A DNA stretch of 64,000 nucleotides from Coprinellus micaceus (taxonomy: Eukaryota > Basidiomycota > Agaricomycetes > Agaricales > Psathyrellaceae), in contig OX596340.1 in assembly GCA_951394405.1 (NCBI GenBank), forward strand, positions 806,001 through 870,000, given 5' to 3'. Under the pieces are notes generated by a model. The model saw nothing but the letters and a program-made list of their open reading frames with translations, searched no databases and was not told where the DNA came from. A program made the translations under genes and the position numbers. Positions 10,625 through 20,864 of the stretch are shown here, piece by piece. Each line of letters opens with the position of its first letter. Within the stretch, counting starts at the first letter, position 1.

Positions 10625-12293
10625 CTAGACATGAGGGAGGAAATCGGACCATGGTACAGTCTGGTAGGCAAGGGGTGGGAGGTCGCAGAACTGGAAGAGA
10701 GGTAACACGATGAAGCCGAGGCGAGCTGCGAAACTAATAGGTATGGTAAAAGACGCCGCGTATCTCAGGAGCCTTTCTGCCTGTGCCCACGATGGAAGCT
10801 GTGAAGCCGCGGAATAGGCGAGCAGGATCGGGGCGAGGACGGCAGGGGTGATGCTTGACACTCGCCACAAGAGCTTTTCAGCTACCGTCGGGAACGGCCC
10901 ATGCCATGCGATGGCATGTAGAGCTCCGAAAACAGCCAATGGGGCAGTTTGGCCTAGTGGTTCCACAAATTTCCCCCAGCTTTTGTGTTTGAAATAATAG
11001 TTGACCGGAAATCTAGTAGACCGCGGGTTCACATCGTTGTCCCATCCTCGCGACGGGAAAATTAGAAGGCCTGCGAAAGCAAGTCAGTAGAAATGATGTA
11101 AGCATTCTGCAGCTCGCGTACCGATATCCCCAGTGACTAAGGCCCCATTCGGGTAGTCTGGGATACAGCCCCGAGCAAGTAGTAGACTGAATTTCCGCCA
11201 AGCCCAGAGCAAGCACGGACCGTAGCCAGCACAGACTACCCGAATGGGGCCTAATGTTTCAATAATGGCCATGAACCACCCAAAAACCACAGTCTCATGC
11301 AGTGAATCCGACTCGGATTGCTTCTCGGAGGATTGGATTCATTCTGGACAAGCCACGTTCAGAGGCTTGTACCACCAGAACACGTACATTCCTATATTGC
11401 AAGCAATGTACGCTAGGCAGGTGACCTCGAGTTCGATCAACGGGAGGCCGTATGACGCGCGACCGATACATTGGACCACAAACCAGAGGCACTGTATGAT
11501 GACGAATGCCTTGGCGAGCCCGTCTGCCTTGCTGAAGTCCTGAATCTTTTCCTTTGAGAGCTTGAGGGAAAAGAAACCTTTGATGTCTTCGTCGGTCCAA
11601 TTTTTGAAGTCCTTGAACCGCACGTCGTCGTGAGGTCCTGGACCCTTGAAGACAACCCCGCCCATGTGAATGAAGTGTGCGTGAACCATTGTCCATTCGC
11701 GATCTTCTACCGCTGCCAGATAATCGGCTCCATTCAGTGGGTGAAATCGTTGTTTCAAGGATAGGGAACGTACTTAGTCCCGGAATATCTCCTTCTTTCA
11801 CAGTCGTCGCATTCTCTCGGCCGATTGAACAGACACAGCTGGTCTCCGATCCTTCAGCCTTCGACCCTAAGTATAGTAACTGCCCGATTTCTTCTCTCTC
11901 ACGTTCTGCGGGGCGGCCCGCCTTCGCATTTATCTGGTTAATCTTCTCCATCATCTGCTCGTATAACGCTTTAGATCCTGCCCACTCGTAGAATGCCCGT
12001 CCCACAAACTGATCGGGAAATAGCAAGGCGTTGAGAAAGAGTCGTAGTCGGATGCCCCATCGCTGGACCTTCGTTGACCTGTAACCGGGGACGTGAGGAT
12101 GGATGCACACCCAACTTGAAGCGAAGATAATTGCTGAGCACATCCAGATAATTTGGATGGTTGACCTGTCGTTCGTGAGGAATCGAGGGGGGTCATCAGC
12201 AGTGGACGCGGTCGCGGCCGAGTCGGAGGCAACCGGTGCCCCCGTGGATAGAATAGAGTGCAGAGAGGAGATGAGGCAGAGCAGTACGATCAT
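10625..12293 (-). pseudogene. Family A membrane protein, tandem copy, with MITE in exon and in-frame TGA
   Basis: Three exons are inferred: 11774-12293, 11122-11712 and 10625-11070. The introns are 61 and 51 bp, GTACG donors with GGCAG and CGCAG acceptors. The protein begins MIVLLCLISSLHSILSTGAP, then has IIFASSWVCIHPHVPGY, WTMVHAHFIHMGG, FVIIQCLWFVVQCIGR, EVTCLAYIACNIGMYVFWW and the end VPWSDFLPHV. After PLNVACPE the frame meets TGA (11337-11339), where the copy at 13.4 kb reads PLNVVWPEEIEV. A 111-bp MITE sits at 11141-11251. With its target duplication it adds 114 bp (38 codons) without a stop. The exons sum to 519 codons in frame, so only the TGA breaks it. A weak intron starting GTGGCT at AAC could in theory remove the TGA. 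Confidence 0.7.
11138..11254. mobile_element. 111-bp MITE, PIF/Harbinger (Tourist)-like, TSD TAA
   Basis: A perfect 20-bp inverted repeat bounds the element: GGCCCCATTCGGGTAGTCTG at 11141-11160 and its reverse complement at 11232-11251. TAA is duplicated on both sides (11138-11140 and 11252-11254). A 3-bp TAA/TTA target duplication with GG-starting termini is the signature of PIF/Harbinger-derived MITEs. It encodes no transposase. Removing the element and one TAA restores GTLATGD-like sequence (ETLVTGD) seen in the paralogue, which proves the insertion point. Confidence 0.9.
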
Positions 12294-13426
12294 GGCGTTG
12301 GATTGCGTGGAAGTGAATTGGCACCCACTGCGCCGACTTCTTAACCTCGACACGTTAGGGTGTATGTGAATCACCCGTCAAGTGCGGCCATGTCCAACCA
12401 GTTATACCTGCGTGCTGTAAAGGCCCATTCTTCCACTTCATGTCAGGCGACGTATCGATTCTATACCATTTCATTTCCCTTTGATATTATATACGGAAAC
12501 GTGGCTGAGGCGCGTGAAAGCCACCAAGTCGCATTGAACGCTCGTGAGGAAGGGGGCACCCATTTGGTCACTTCACGGTCGAGGTGTATTCATCTATCCT
12601 CATCGGGATACCAAGCTGCACTAGGGTTACGAAGTCAACTGGGGGGTCGCATACAGACCTTGTGGACAGGGGCGGGGGCCCTTGACCATTTGGCAATATC
12701 TAGGTCACTTGTATGCCGCAGTGTTGGGAAGCGAGGAGGGGCGTTCCTGCATGTATCCAAAGCAGGGCCTTTCTGCGATACGCCAGGCCGAGGTATGGAT
12801 CCCGCGAGGAGCGGATGGGGGTCGAGCCTGAAACTCCTTGGCGCCTCCAGGAGATTTGACGGCGTGTGGTTAGACCCGCTCTCAGAAACGCCGTCTGGAC
12901 GATAACGGTAATATACAACCAAGGGTAGTATGACTTCCGTCACATTAATGGTATGGGGGTTGTCACACGCAAACATTTGATTAACGCTGTGACGATCGCA
13001 CGCCTCGCCTCATGGGCGCCTAATTGCTCGTGCATCCATGGTTCAGATTTTGCACCGTGTTGGGCCAGAGCAAGGGGAGGTAGACATTGCATTGACACGC
13101 CAAGCCCTTAAATAGTGAGTGCGATGCCGGGAGAGGCAGCAACAGAGGGTTGAAGTGCTGTTGTACGATCTTGTGGGTCCAACCTTCCAAGCACTAGCAA
13201 TACCACCGAGGGTTGGGTGACACCTCGATAAGGATCTCAGGGGCAATCTGCGTCAACGAGGACCTGTATAGCAAAGCCTCGCAACGCACTTAGCGTTGGA
13301 ATCGCGCCGCTCCCTGGAAGTTGTTCGGCCAGGCTCAGTCGTTTCAGCGCCATTCAGAGTGAAAGGGATCCATTTCAACCATAAATAGCGAAGGTAAGCA
13401 CAAAAGGGTCGGGGGTAAACATCAGG
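12294..13426. other. Upstream region of tandem family A copy, part of a segmental duplication
   Basis: No gene is seen. The stretch shares exact words with 15973-16650: ATACGGAAACGTGG (12491-12504 and 16177-16190) and ACGCTGTGACGATCGCA (12984-13000 and 16604-16620), each pair in the same order, followed by GGGCGCCTAAT. The duplicated block therefore includes about 700 bp of 5' flank as well as the gene. Confidence 0.6.
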
Positions 13427-15972
13427 TTAAACGTGAGGGAGAAAGTCAGACCATGGCACAGTCTGGTAGGCGAGGGGTGGGAGGTCACGGAGCTGGAAGA
13501 GGGGCAGCACGATGAAAGCGAGACGAGCTGCGAAACAGGGAGGAGTAATGACAATCATGACAACAATCTCCAATGCGCCAGGTAGCCAGCGCGAAGCTGC
13601 AAATAGTAACAACAGGATAGAGGCAAGGATGGCTGGCGCAATGCTGGAAGTACGCCATAAAAACTGTTCGGTTGGCGACGGGAATGCAGGAGTGAAACAA
13701 ACGTTACGTTTTCCGCACGAAAAAACGTGACGTTTGGCGGTAAATCTAACGTTTTTGCCTTGCGGAGGCGTTGCGAAACTAACGTTTGTGCGGACAAAAA
13801 CGCAACTCCGGTACCTCACAGAATAAGGCCGCTTGGACATGTCTGAGGCGGCCTAGATGGCTTCTATGAGGTTAAGTTTCAACATGGATGACCCGAGGTG
13901 ACGCTTAGTGCTGTTTAGAGGCTGCTGTAAGAATCTAATTTAGCGCTAAAACTTGAATGGACAATGCTCGCTCTGGTCCAAGGTGCTCGAGTGGGCTTTA
14001 ATGTCCTCAAGGGTCGAGATAAATTCGGGCAGCACGCAGAGCGTTACAGTTGGCCGTTCGCAGTAATATCCTGAGGAAGAGACACCCAAGGGTACAGTAG
14101 ACCAAGTGCGTGTTCCCACGGCTCTTCAATCGGACTCGGAATAGGCGCCCACTGACCTCAGAGTAGCGATTTGGATTTCGTCCCCTATTGCATGCCTGGA
14201 GGGTGTCGTGCTCCCCCAGTAATAATAGGGGCAGGTTGCTCTTCATCTGCTGATAGAGATCCTACTGCTGACCTTCGGGCACCTCATTCGACCAGAGTGG
14301 TCGTATCTCATTTCAGCGCTTGAGGCGTTACGAGCAGTAGGGAATTTTGCTGTTCTACACACCCTGCACGTCGCAATATATCACATGCGGGTTGGTACGG
14401 CGTCGACCGTTCGGGTACTCTTCACATGGCAGGGACGCCATCTTAAGAGCATCCCTCAACTAAACAGGCACTCAGAGGCTCAGAGACCCCCATTATGACT
14501 TATACTGTAACCCAATTCCGATACCAAGTTAACGTTTCCGCTTCTAAACGTCGAATTTGACGATCAACTCTAACGTTTCCGCGGAATAAACGTTAAAATG
14601 GTCGAAAAAACGTTGCGGAGGCCCGAAAAGGAAGAAACGTTAGATTTGTACGACAAACGTTGCGGAGAAACGTAACGTTTGCTACCACCGAATGCAGCGG
14701 ACCACGCGATGGCATGTAGAGCCCCGAAAATGGCCAACGGGAGTATTTGGCCCAGGATCTGCACAAAGGGACTGGTTTCTTCTTCGTAGCAATAGTTGAC
14801 CGGGAAATTTGAGGATAGTGTATCGATAGACTCCTCCCATCCACGGGACTGGAAGATTAAGAGGCCTTCAACGGCAAGTCAGTGAGTGATACATGCATTC
14901 TACAGCCCACGAACCGATATCACCGGTAGCCAAGGTCCCAACGATTGCCGAGAACCAACCCGCAGCCCCGGAAAGGCGTCCCTGGGAATCAGGAGGCGGT
15001 GGGGGCCTCCCTTCGGTCACTTCGATTTCCTCTGGCCAGACGACGTTCAGGGGCTTGTTCCACCAGAACGCATACATCCCGATGTTGCAAGCGATGAACG
15101 CCAAACAAGTTACCTCAAGTTCTGTCAACGGGAGACCGTACGCCGCACGACCGATGCATTGGACCACAAACCAGAGGCACTGGACAATGACGAATGCCTT
15201 GGCGAGCCAGTCAGCCTTGCTTCGGTCCTGGATCTTCTCTTTCGTAAGCTTGAGATTGAAGAAGCCCTGGCATTCTTCCAAGGTCCATTCCTTGAAGTCT
15301 TTGTACCACTTGTCGCCGTTAGGCCCTTTGAATGCGATACCGCCCATATGAACGAAGTGGGCGTGCACCATTGTCCATTTCTGGGACACTACCAAAATGT
15401 GTGAAATCAGTGGATGACATCTGGTGCTCGGGATTAAGAAACTTACCGGAGTCGGGTCCACCCTCCCCAGACATCCACCGCCTGAAGGTTGCCCACCGAA
15501 CGCCGAGCGAGTGGAGCGTCCCTCGCTTATGCTCCGCCTTCTCAGTCGTTACCCCTTCCGTCTCCAAGCTCTCAAAATCGCCTTTCTCCTGGCCATGGGC
15601 CTCTGCTCGCAACTTGAGAAGATTATCCTTCATCTGCGAGTGTAACGATCGAGCTCCCTGCCATTCCTTGAGCGCCCGCTGGACGAATTGGTCGGGAAAC
15701 AACAAGGCGTTGAGGAATAGTCTTCCTCGAATCCCCCACCGTTGCCTCCAGGTAGACTTGTACCCAGGGACATTTGGGTGGATGCAGACCCAGCTCGAGG
15801 CAAAAATAATCGTCCAGCATGTCCAGATAATCTGAATCGTCGACCTGTGGTTCGTGAGAAATTGAGGGCCGCCATCGGTGAGTGAGATAGCCGTATCTGA
15901 GTCGCATGCAACCGGTGCACCGACAGACAGGATAGAATACAGGGAGGAGACGAGGAGGGCGAGTATGATCAT
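13427..15972 (-). pseudogene. Family A membrane protein, tandem copy, disrupted by a 1000-bp transposon
   Basis: Exons are 15447-15972, 14915-15388, then a third exon split by an insertion into 14698-14865 and 13427-13689. The introns are 58 and 49 bp. Without the insertion the coding sequence is 1431 bp, 476 codons plus stop, with no internal stop. It starts MIILALLVSSLYSILSVGAP, has IIFASSWVCIHPNVPGY, WTMVHAHFVHMGG, FVIVQCLWFVVQCIGR, EVTCLAFIACNIGMYAFWW and LGQILPLAIFGALHAIAWSA, and resumes after the element at FPSPTEQFLWRTS, ending VPWSDFLPHV. The insertion separates the last four hydrophobic segments from the rest. The gene is thus structurally intact except for the transposon, so the event is recent. 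Function is unknown. Confidence 0.85.
13682..14697. mobile_element. 1000-bp non-autonomous DNA transposon with 8-bp TSD
   Basis: The element spans 13690-14689. GAATGCAG is duplicated at 13682-13689 and 14690-14697. The ends are inverted: CAAACGTTACGTTT occurs about 8 bp in from the left end and, on the opposite strand, the same distance from the right end. Both ends carry 100-150 bp of subterminal repeats built from AACGTT and TTGCGGA/TCCGC words. There is no coding capacity. An 8-bp target duplication occurs in hAT, P and the fungal KDZ (Kyakuja-Dileera-Zisupton) groups. Which of these mobilises it cannot be decided from this copy. Excision of the element plus one GAATGCAG restores the host gene reading frame. 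Confidence 0.9.
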
Positions 15973-18151
15973 CGCACCAGATTGTCACGGTGTGGAGAGA
16001 AAATGTTTGAACGTTCACCCCGCCGACTTCTTATCGAAACATTATCCAGATTGTATACTGCCTGTCAAGCGAATCTATGCCCAATCATATACACCCGCGC
16101 GTTTGCAACGCGTTTTCTCTCTTCATGGCCCACTACATATTGACATCGTGACACTTCATTTACCTTTCGTTACCGTATACGGAAACGTGGGTCGCGCGGT
16201 GAGCGAGTCGCATTGAACACTTGTGGGGAACGGGTCGTGCTTCGTTGGAGCATGGTTGAGGCGTACTCGTCTATTCTAAGGATAAGGCGAGCCGCGTTGG
16301 AGCCGTGAAGTCGTTTGGGGAAAGCCTACACGGATTCCGAGGCCAAGAGAGCAAAGGCCTTGAGCCGGTCGGTGGTCGGGGTTTCAGGCGCTGCTCAGAG
16401 GAAGCGAGTAGAGGCGATGTGTAACGGCTAGAATGTGCGCTTTTGCCTGTAGCGACAAGGCCACCTCATGAGGTACGTGAGGATCGAACGGATCGAGAGC
16501 GAAACCCCTGGGGGCCTCCAGGTACAAGGAGCCATGCAGAAAGCGGTATGATGCCTGTCATGTTAATGTCATGTCAATGCCCCCGGAGTAAACTATTTGA
16601 CCCACGCTGTGACGATCGCATGATCAGTATCGTGGGCGCCTAATTGTCAGGCTCGTGCTTACAACCGTATCCTGACATAGCAAGTGAAAGCCAACGTAGA
16701 TTCGCCGGCTCTCTGAAATAACAAGCGGGGTGTTAGCGGGTGCGACGACAAAGACGTTGGATGGCGCTGCGTTTACGGGCGCTTAACGACTCATCAGTCG
16801 CCAACCTCGTGGCTTCCACTCGGCGACGAGACAAGTTTCCCGTTAACTGTCATACTCGCTTCATGATGCTGAATTACTGATCGCTGCGGTGGATTTGAAC
16901 GCACAGCTGGACCAAGCTCCTGAAATGCTGCGGGTGGTGATGTGAGGAGATCGAGGTCGATGCGGTGTCCAATAGGTCAGGGTATATCGGTGCTGGGTAC
17001 CAATCGTCCGGGACCGAAGAGCCGATAAGTCATGAATTAAACACATCGATTTCCCAAGTTCCGCCTTTTGGAGTGCAGGTTACTCAATTAGGGTGAAATT
17101 GTCGAGCGGCCCCAGTCCCTTGCTCTGTTCTGCACAACTTGATTCCCAAGATGCAGGGTGGCGAGTTCAGATAGGCATCATGGAATGCGCGCCAAGGCTT
17201 TCCAGAAAGGCTTGGATCGCCCTTAACCTCCCATAACCCAGGTGTGAGGCGAGCCAAGGAAGGAAGGAAAACAGGACAAGGGTGTGGTAACATGCGATAG
17301 TATCGTCCGGAAGCTTCATGCATTCGAAGGATAGTGACCTTTCCCTTTCCAAGAGAGAGCTGCCTAGAAGATCGAGAGGTCGAGATGGGGGAGGCCGTAG
17401 AGGTCGTTTCAACAACGAACGAGGGGAAACAATTTGAAGTGGCATTCGGGTCGGACTTTCTGTATCGATCGATGGATCGAAGGCGAGGGGTTTGGGAGGT
17501 TGTCCTATTTATAATATTGGCCAACTGAGGGCTGAAGGTCAAGTTGAGAGCTGGTGACGCAGCAGTGCTTGGGCTAACGTGAAGTCGACGAGCTCCGGCG
17601 TGACAAGCTCGGTACTCGATCATGGTATAAGGCGGTCATGGCCACGATGGGGCACCCATACACGACCAAAATCCTCGCGATGCACCTAGGCTTGTGCGGG
17701 AGTGTCTGCCCGTAGGAAGAGTTCTCGTGTGACGCGCGCAGCGATGTTCGATGCGTGCATCCCGACTTCTTGGGGGAGATTTGGCAGGATGTTGAAGGGG
17801 GCGATGATTGACCGCTTCGATGGGAAGCCTTCCGGTTTCTCTGTGGGTCGTCGTCCCTGGGGACGGGGGAGACGTGTTCTCTATGCTCTTGAAGCCGGGG
17901 ACAACGCCAGCCTTAACCTAGGGCTGAAGGGCCAACAGTGTGTGCATGAAGTCCATGTCCCCTTGGAGGCTGTCCAATGCGGCCCCGCAGCGTCCACGGA
18001 AAAGGTCCCGGCCAATGAGGAGGATGCGACATCGAGGTTCGAGACAAAGCACCGAGCTCGCTGTCCACGGCGTCAATACCGCGCACGCACATTACGTAAC
18101 CACCACTCCTTGGACATCGACAACGACGACGGCGACGGTCTCAGCATCACA
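15973..18151. other. Intergenic, duplicated flank then gene-free
   Basis: The first 700 bp is the second copy of the duplicated 5' flank described at 12294-13426. An ACGGGCGCTTAA motif sits at 16775-16786. From about 17702 a plus-strand frame stays open, in frame with the CAF1 start at 18152, but its sequence is low in recognisable content and is better read as 5' leader. Nothing else is supported. Confidence 0.35.
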
Positions 18152-19310
18152 ATGGCGCGGATACGAGATGTGTGGGCACCCAATCTCGAGATAGAGATGC
18201 GCAACATCCGGGAGGCCATCGACCGATACCCCTTTATCGCCATGGTGCGTCCCCCTCGTTCTGCTCGGGACAAAGACCGACTCCGGATCTAGGACACCGA
18301 GTTCCCTGGCGTTGTAGCGCGACCCATAGGCGCGTTCAAATCTGCTTCTGAGCACCATTACCAGACGATGCGGTGCAATGTCGATCTGTTGAAGATCATC
18401 CAGGTGGGGATCACCCTGGCGGACGAGGAAGGCCAGAGCCCACAGGACTGCACGACATGGCAGTTCAACTTCAAGTTCAGTCTTGGGTGCGTGGGCTAGC
18501 TATATGTAAGGGGGCGCGATGCTGATGACGAGCAGAGATGACATGTATGCGCCCGACTCGATTGAGCTCCTCCAGAAATCAGGGCTTGACTTCCAACGAC
18601 ATGAAGAATTCGGCATTCTACCCAACGACTTTGCCGAGCTCATGATCACTTCCGGCCTGGTGTTGAACCCTGATAACAAGTGGATATCATTCCATAGGTG
18701 CGTGGTCTGTCATACCGGGGAGCGTCCCCTCACAACATCCCTTTTTAGCGGTTATGACTTTGGTTACTTCGTCAAACTCCTCACCGCGAAATCACTACCA
18801 ACATCTGAAGACGAGTTCTTCGAACTCCTCAAACTTTGGTTCCCCACCGTCTACGACATCAAGTTCCTCCGCGACAAGCTCGAAAACAAGAACAAAGGCG
18901 GACTCCAAGATCTCGCCGAAGAGCTCGAGGTAGTGCGGATAGGCTCGAGCCACCAGGCCGGCTCAGACTCCCTACTTACCTCCTCCGTCTTCTTCGAACT
19001 GCGCAAGCGCTCCTTCAACGACGGCATTAACGACGCAGAGTACTCCGGGAAGCTCTACGGACTCGGGCAGACATTCTCAACAACGGAGCAGGGTCGCGGT
19101 GGGACGACTATCGCCGAGCGGGAAGATAGGCAGTATTCTTCAGCGCAGCACCCGGCGAGTGCAGGGGTCAATGGGCCACAGACCCCTGGCGTGACGATGA
19201 TGCCCATGCAGAGTGGGGTACTTCCCACCGTAATGGGGAACCCCTATGCGCAACTGGGTACCAACGGAGGGCAGTACATGAGGACGTCACTTGTGGGAGG
19301 GGGGCGGTAG
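18152..19310 (+). CDS. caf1: CCR4-NOT complex deadenylase subunit CAF1/POP2
   Basis: This 3'-5' poly(A) exoribonuclease shortens mRNA tails as part of CCR4-NOT. Exons 18152-18244, 18293-18486, 18536-18697 and 18749-19310 join to 336 residues. The start MARIRDVWAPNLEIEMRNI is the usual CAF1 beginning. The DEDD catalytic residues are visible in MDTEFPG (Asp, Glu), SGYDFGYF (Asp) and HQAGSDSLLT (His, Asp). All introns are 48-51 bp GT-AG. After the nuclease domain (about residue 265) comes a Gln/Gly/Pro/Thr-rich tail (PQTPGVTMMPMQ), common in fungal homologues. The frame is open for about 450 bp upstream of the chosen ATG, so a longer N-terminus cannot be excluded. Confidence 0.95.
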
Positions 19311-20864
19311 GATCGAGCATGAGCGCCCCTTTCCCAAAAGCCTTCCTCCGGTCTCCTTTCGCATTTCTCTGGACGATGTACTTCTACTGAGGGTGATGTA
19401 TTATATCCATGCTTTGCTATCTTAATCTCGCTTTCTCCCAGGTGCCCCCTTGCTATAATTTCGTTCTGTTCTCGATGAATGGCATCAGTCGGAGGGAACA
19501 CATAGACTTCAGTACGTACCTGTTCTCTGGTCCAACTCTCTCACCAACCCAAAAGTCCACCTTCAGTCGTTGTGACCCTTCAACATTCCAGGATACCTGC
19601 AGACTCCGCAAACGCCCTGAGTTACGCCTCGGCCATCGCGCGTCGTACTATCCAACTCCTTCGCGTCGTGCGAGACGGGTGCTCTTGGCGCCGAACGTGT
19701 TCCGAGTTGCTCTTCGCAGTCATTCATCGCAAGATTCAAAACTCCCTGCGTTCCGAGAACGACTCAGCCGAAGGAGAGTCCAAGACCATGCAGATGAACG
19801 CTACGAAGGACAGACCTCACCGTGCGGGCTAAGGCCCTCGCGCCTTGCACTTGCTGGTAATCGCCCCACCGCCGTTCGTGTGCACGGGCAATTGCAGGGC
19901 TAGTAGGTTGGTAGTGGATGGTTTTGAAAGGAACTGCCGCGTCTAACCTGTCTCTTATGTCTCCCCATCGTGCCTCTCGGTGCCTCCCAAGCCAATTGTC
20001 CTGGGTTGTATCTCCGCTCCTGACTTGTGCATTAATCTATCACTCGCGTCGCAGACCGGCAACGCCGCTCACCGTCATCATTCACCTTCGCTCGCGCCTT
20101 GCCGTGTTGCTTCTTTCAATTCAGTTCCCCAACCAGCACATTGGCGCTTATCAGGAAACAGGGTTATATCAGGGTCTGCTAAAGTTCCTTCCTTGGCCTC
20201 TGAACTCCCTCGGAAGTCATAGATCCGTTATCGTCACATGAGCCGCCACTTATGCACGACATTGGTCCCTTTCGTGAATAATTGCGCTGGTACCCTGACT
20301 CGCATTTACCCGCTTAGGGCCCTGCCATTCAATCTTGGGTGGGTGACGTGAACGGAATCCTTATTGTATCGGCTACAGACTCGTCTTGGCGGCTATAGGT
20401 CGACTCTAGGCTCTGACTGGAACGGTGCACTCTAATCTAGGCAGGAGGGCAGGAGGGCAAGTCTTTTATCATAGGCTGATTGCAGGAATCTCGAACTGTC
20501 GAAACGATTAGCTGAGTTCCACCAGAGCTCCTTAAGCGGAACCATCTTGGGTCGTGCGTATTGAGTGGCCGAATTCCAATTGGAAGGTCCTGACGTTTCA
20601 GTACCGTCGCGGCTGTATCTCAGAGAGCCACGGGTTTGCCGTAGCCGCGTCGATACTAGGTGCAAGCGCGGGCGTGAGCATGCCTGCCGTGATTGGCGCC
20701 CTGCTCCCGGCAACTGCCGACAGCTGGAAAAGTCCGACCGTTGTGTCACGACTGATGTTTTCCGTTTACCGCCACCACATACCCCACGGTATCCTATACA
20801 CCTAGTTCAATGCTCCGAAGCTGACATATGTGTCAGTAACTTTACATTACAGGCAACAACTAGC
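19311..20864. other. Intergenic
   Basis: This holds the 3' flank of CAF1 and the 5' flank of the F-box gene. Short open frames are present but none shows a domain or credible exon structure. I see no repeats beyond a trivial GGCAGGAGGGCAGGAGG run near 20441. Confidence 0.3.

Noticed and set aside
17702..18151. N-terminal extension of CAF1
   Set aside because: The frame is open but the sequence is unlike any CAF1 and MARIRDVWAPN is the normal start; kept only as a caveat.
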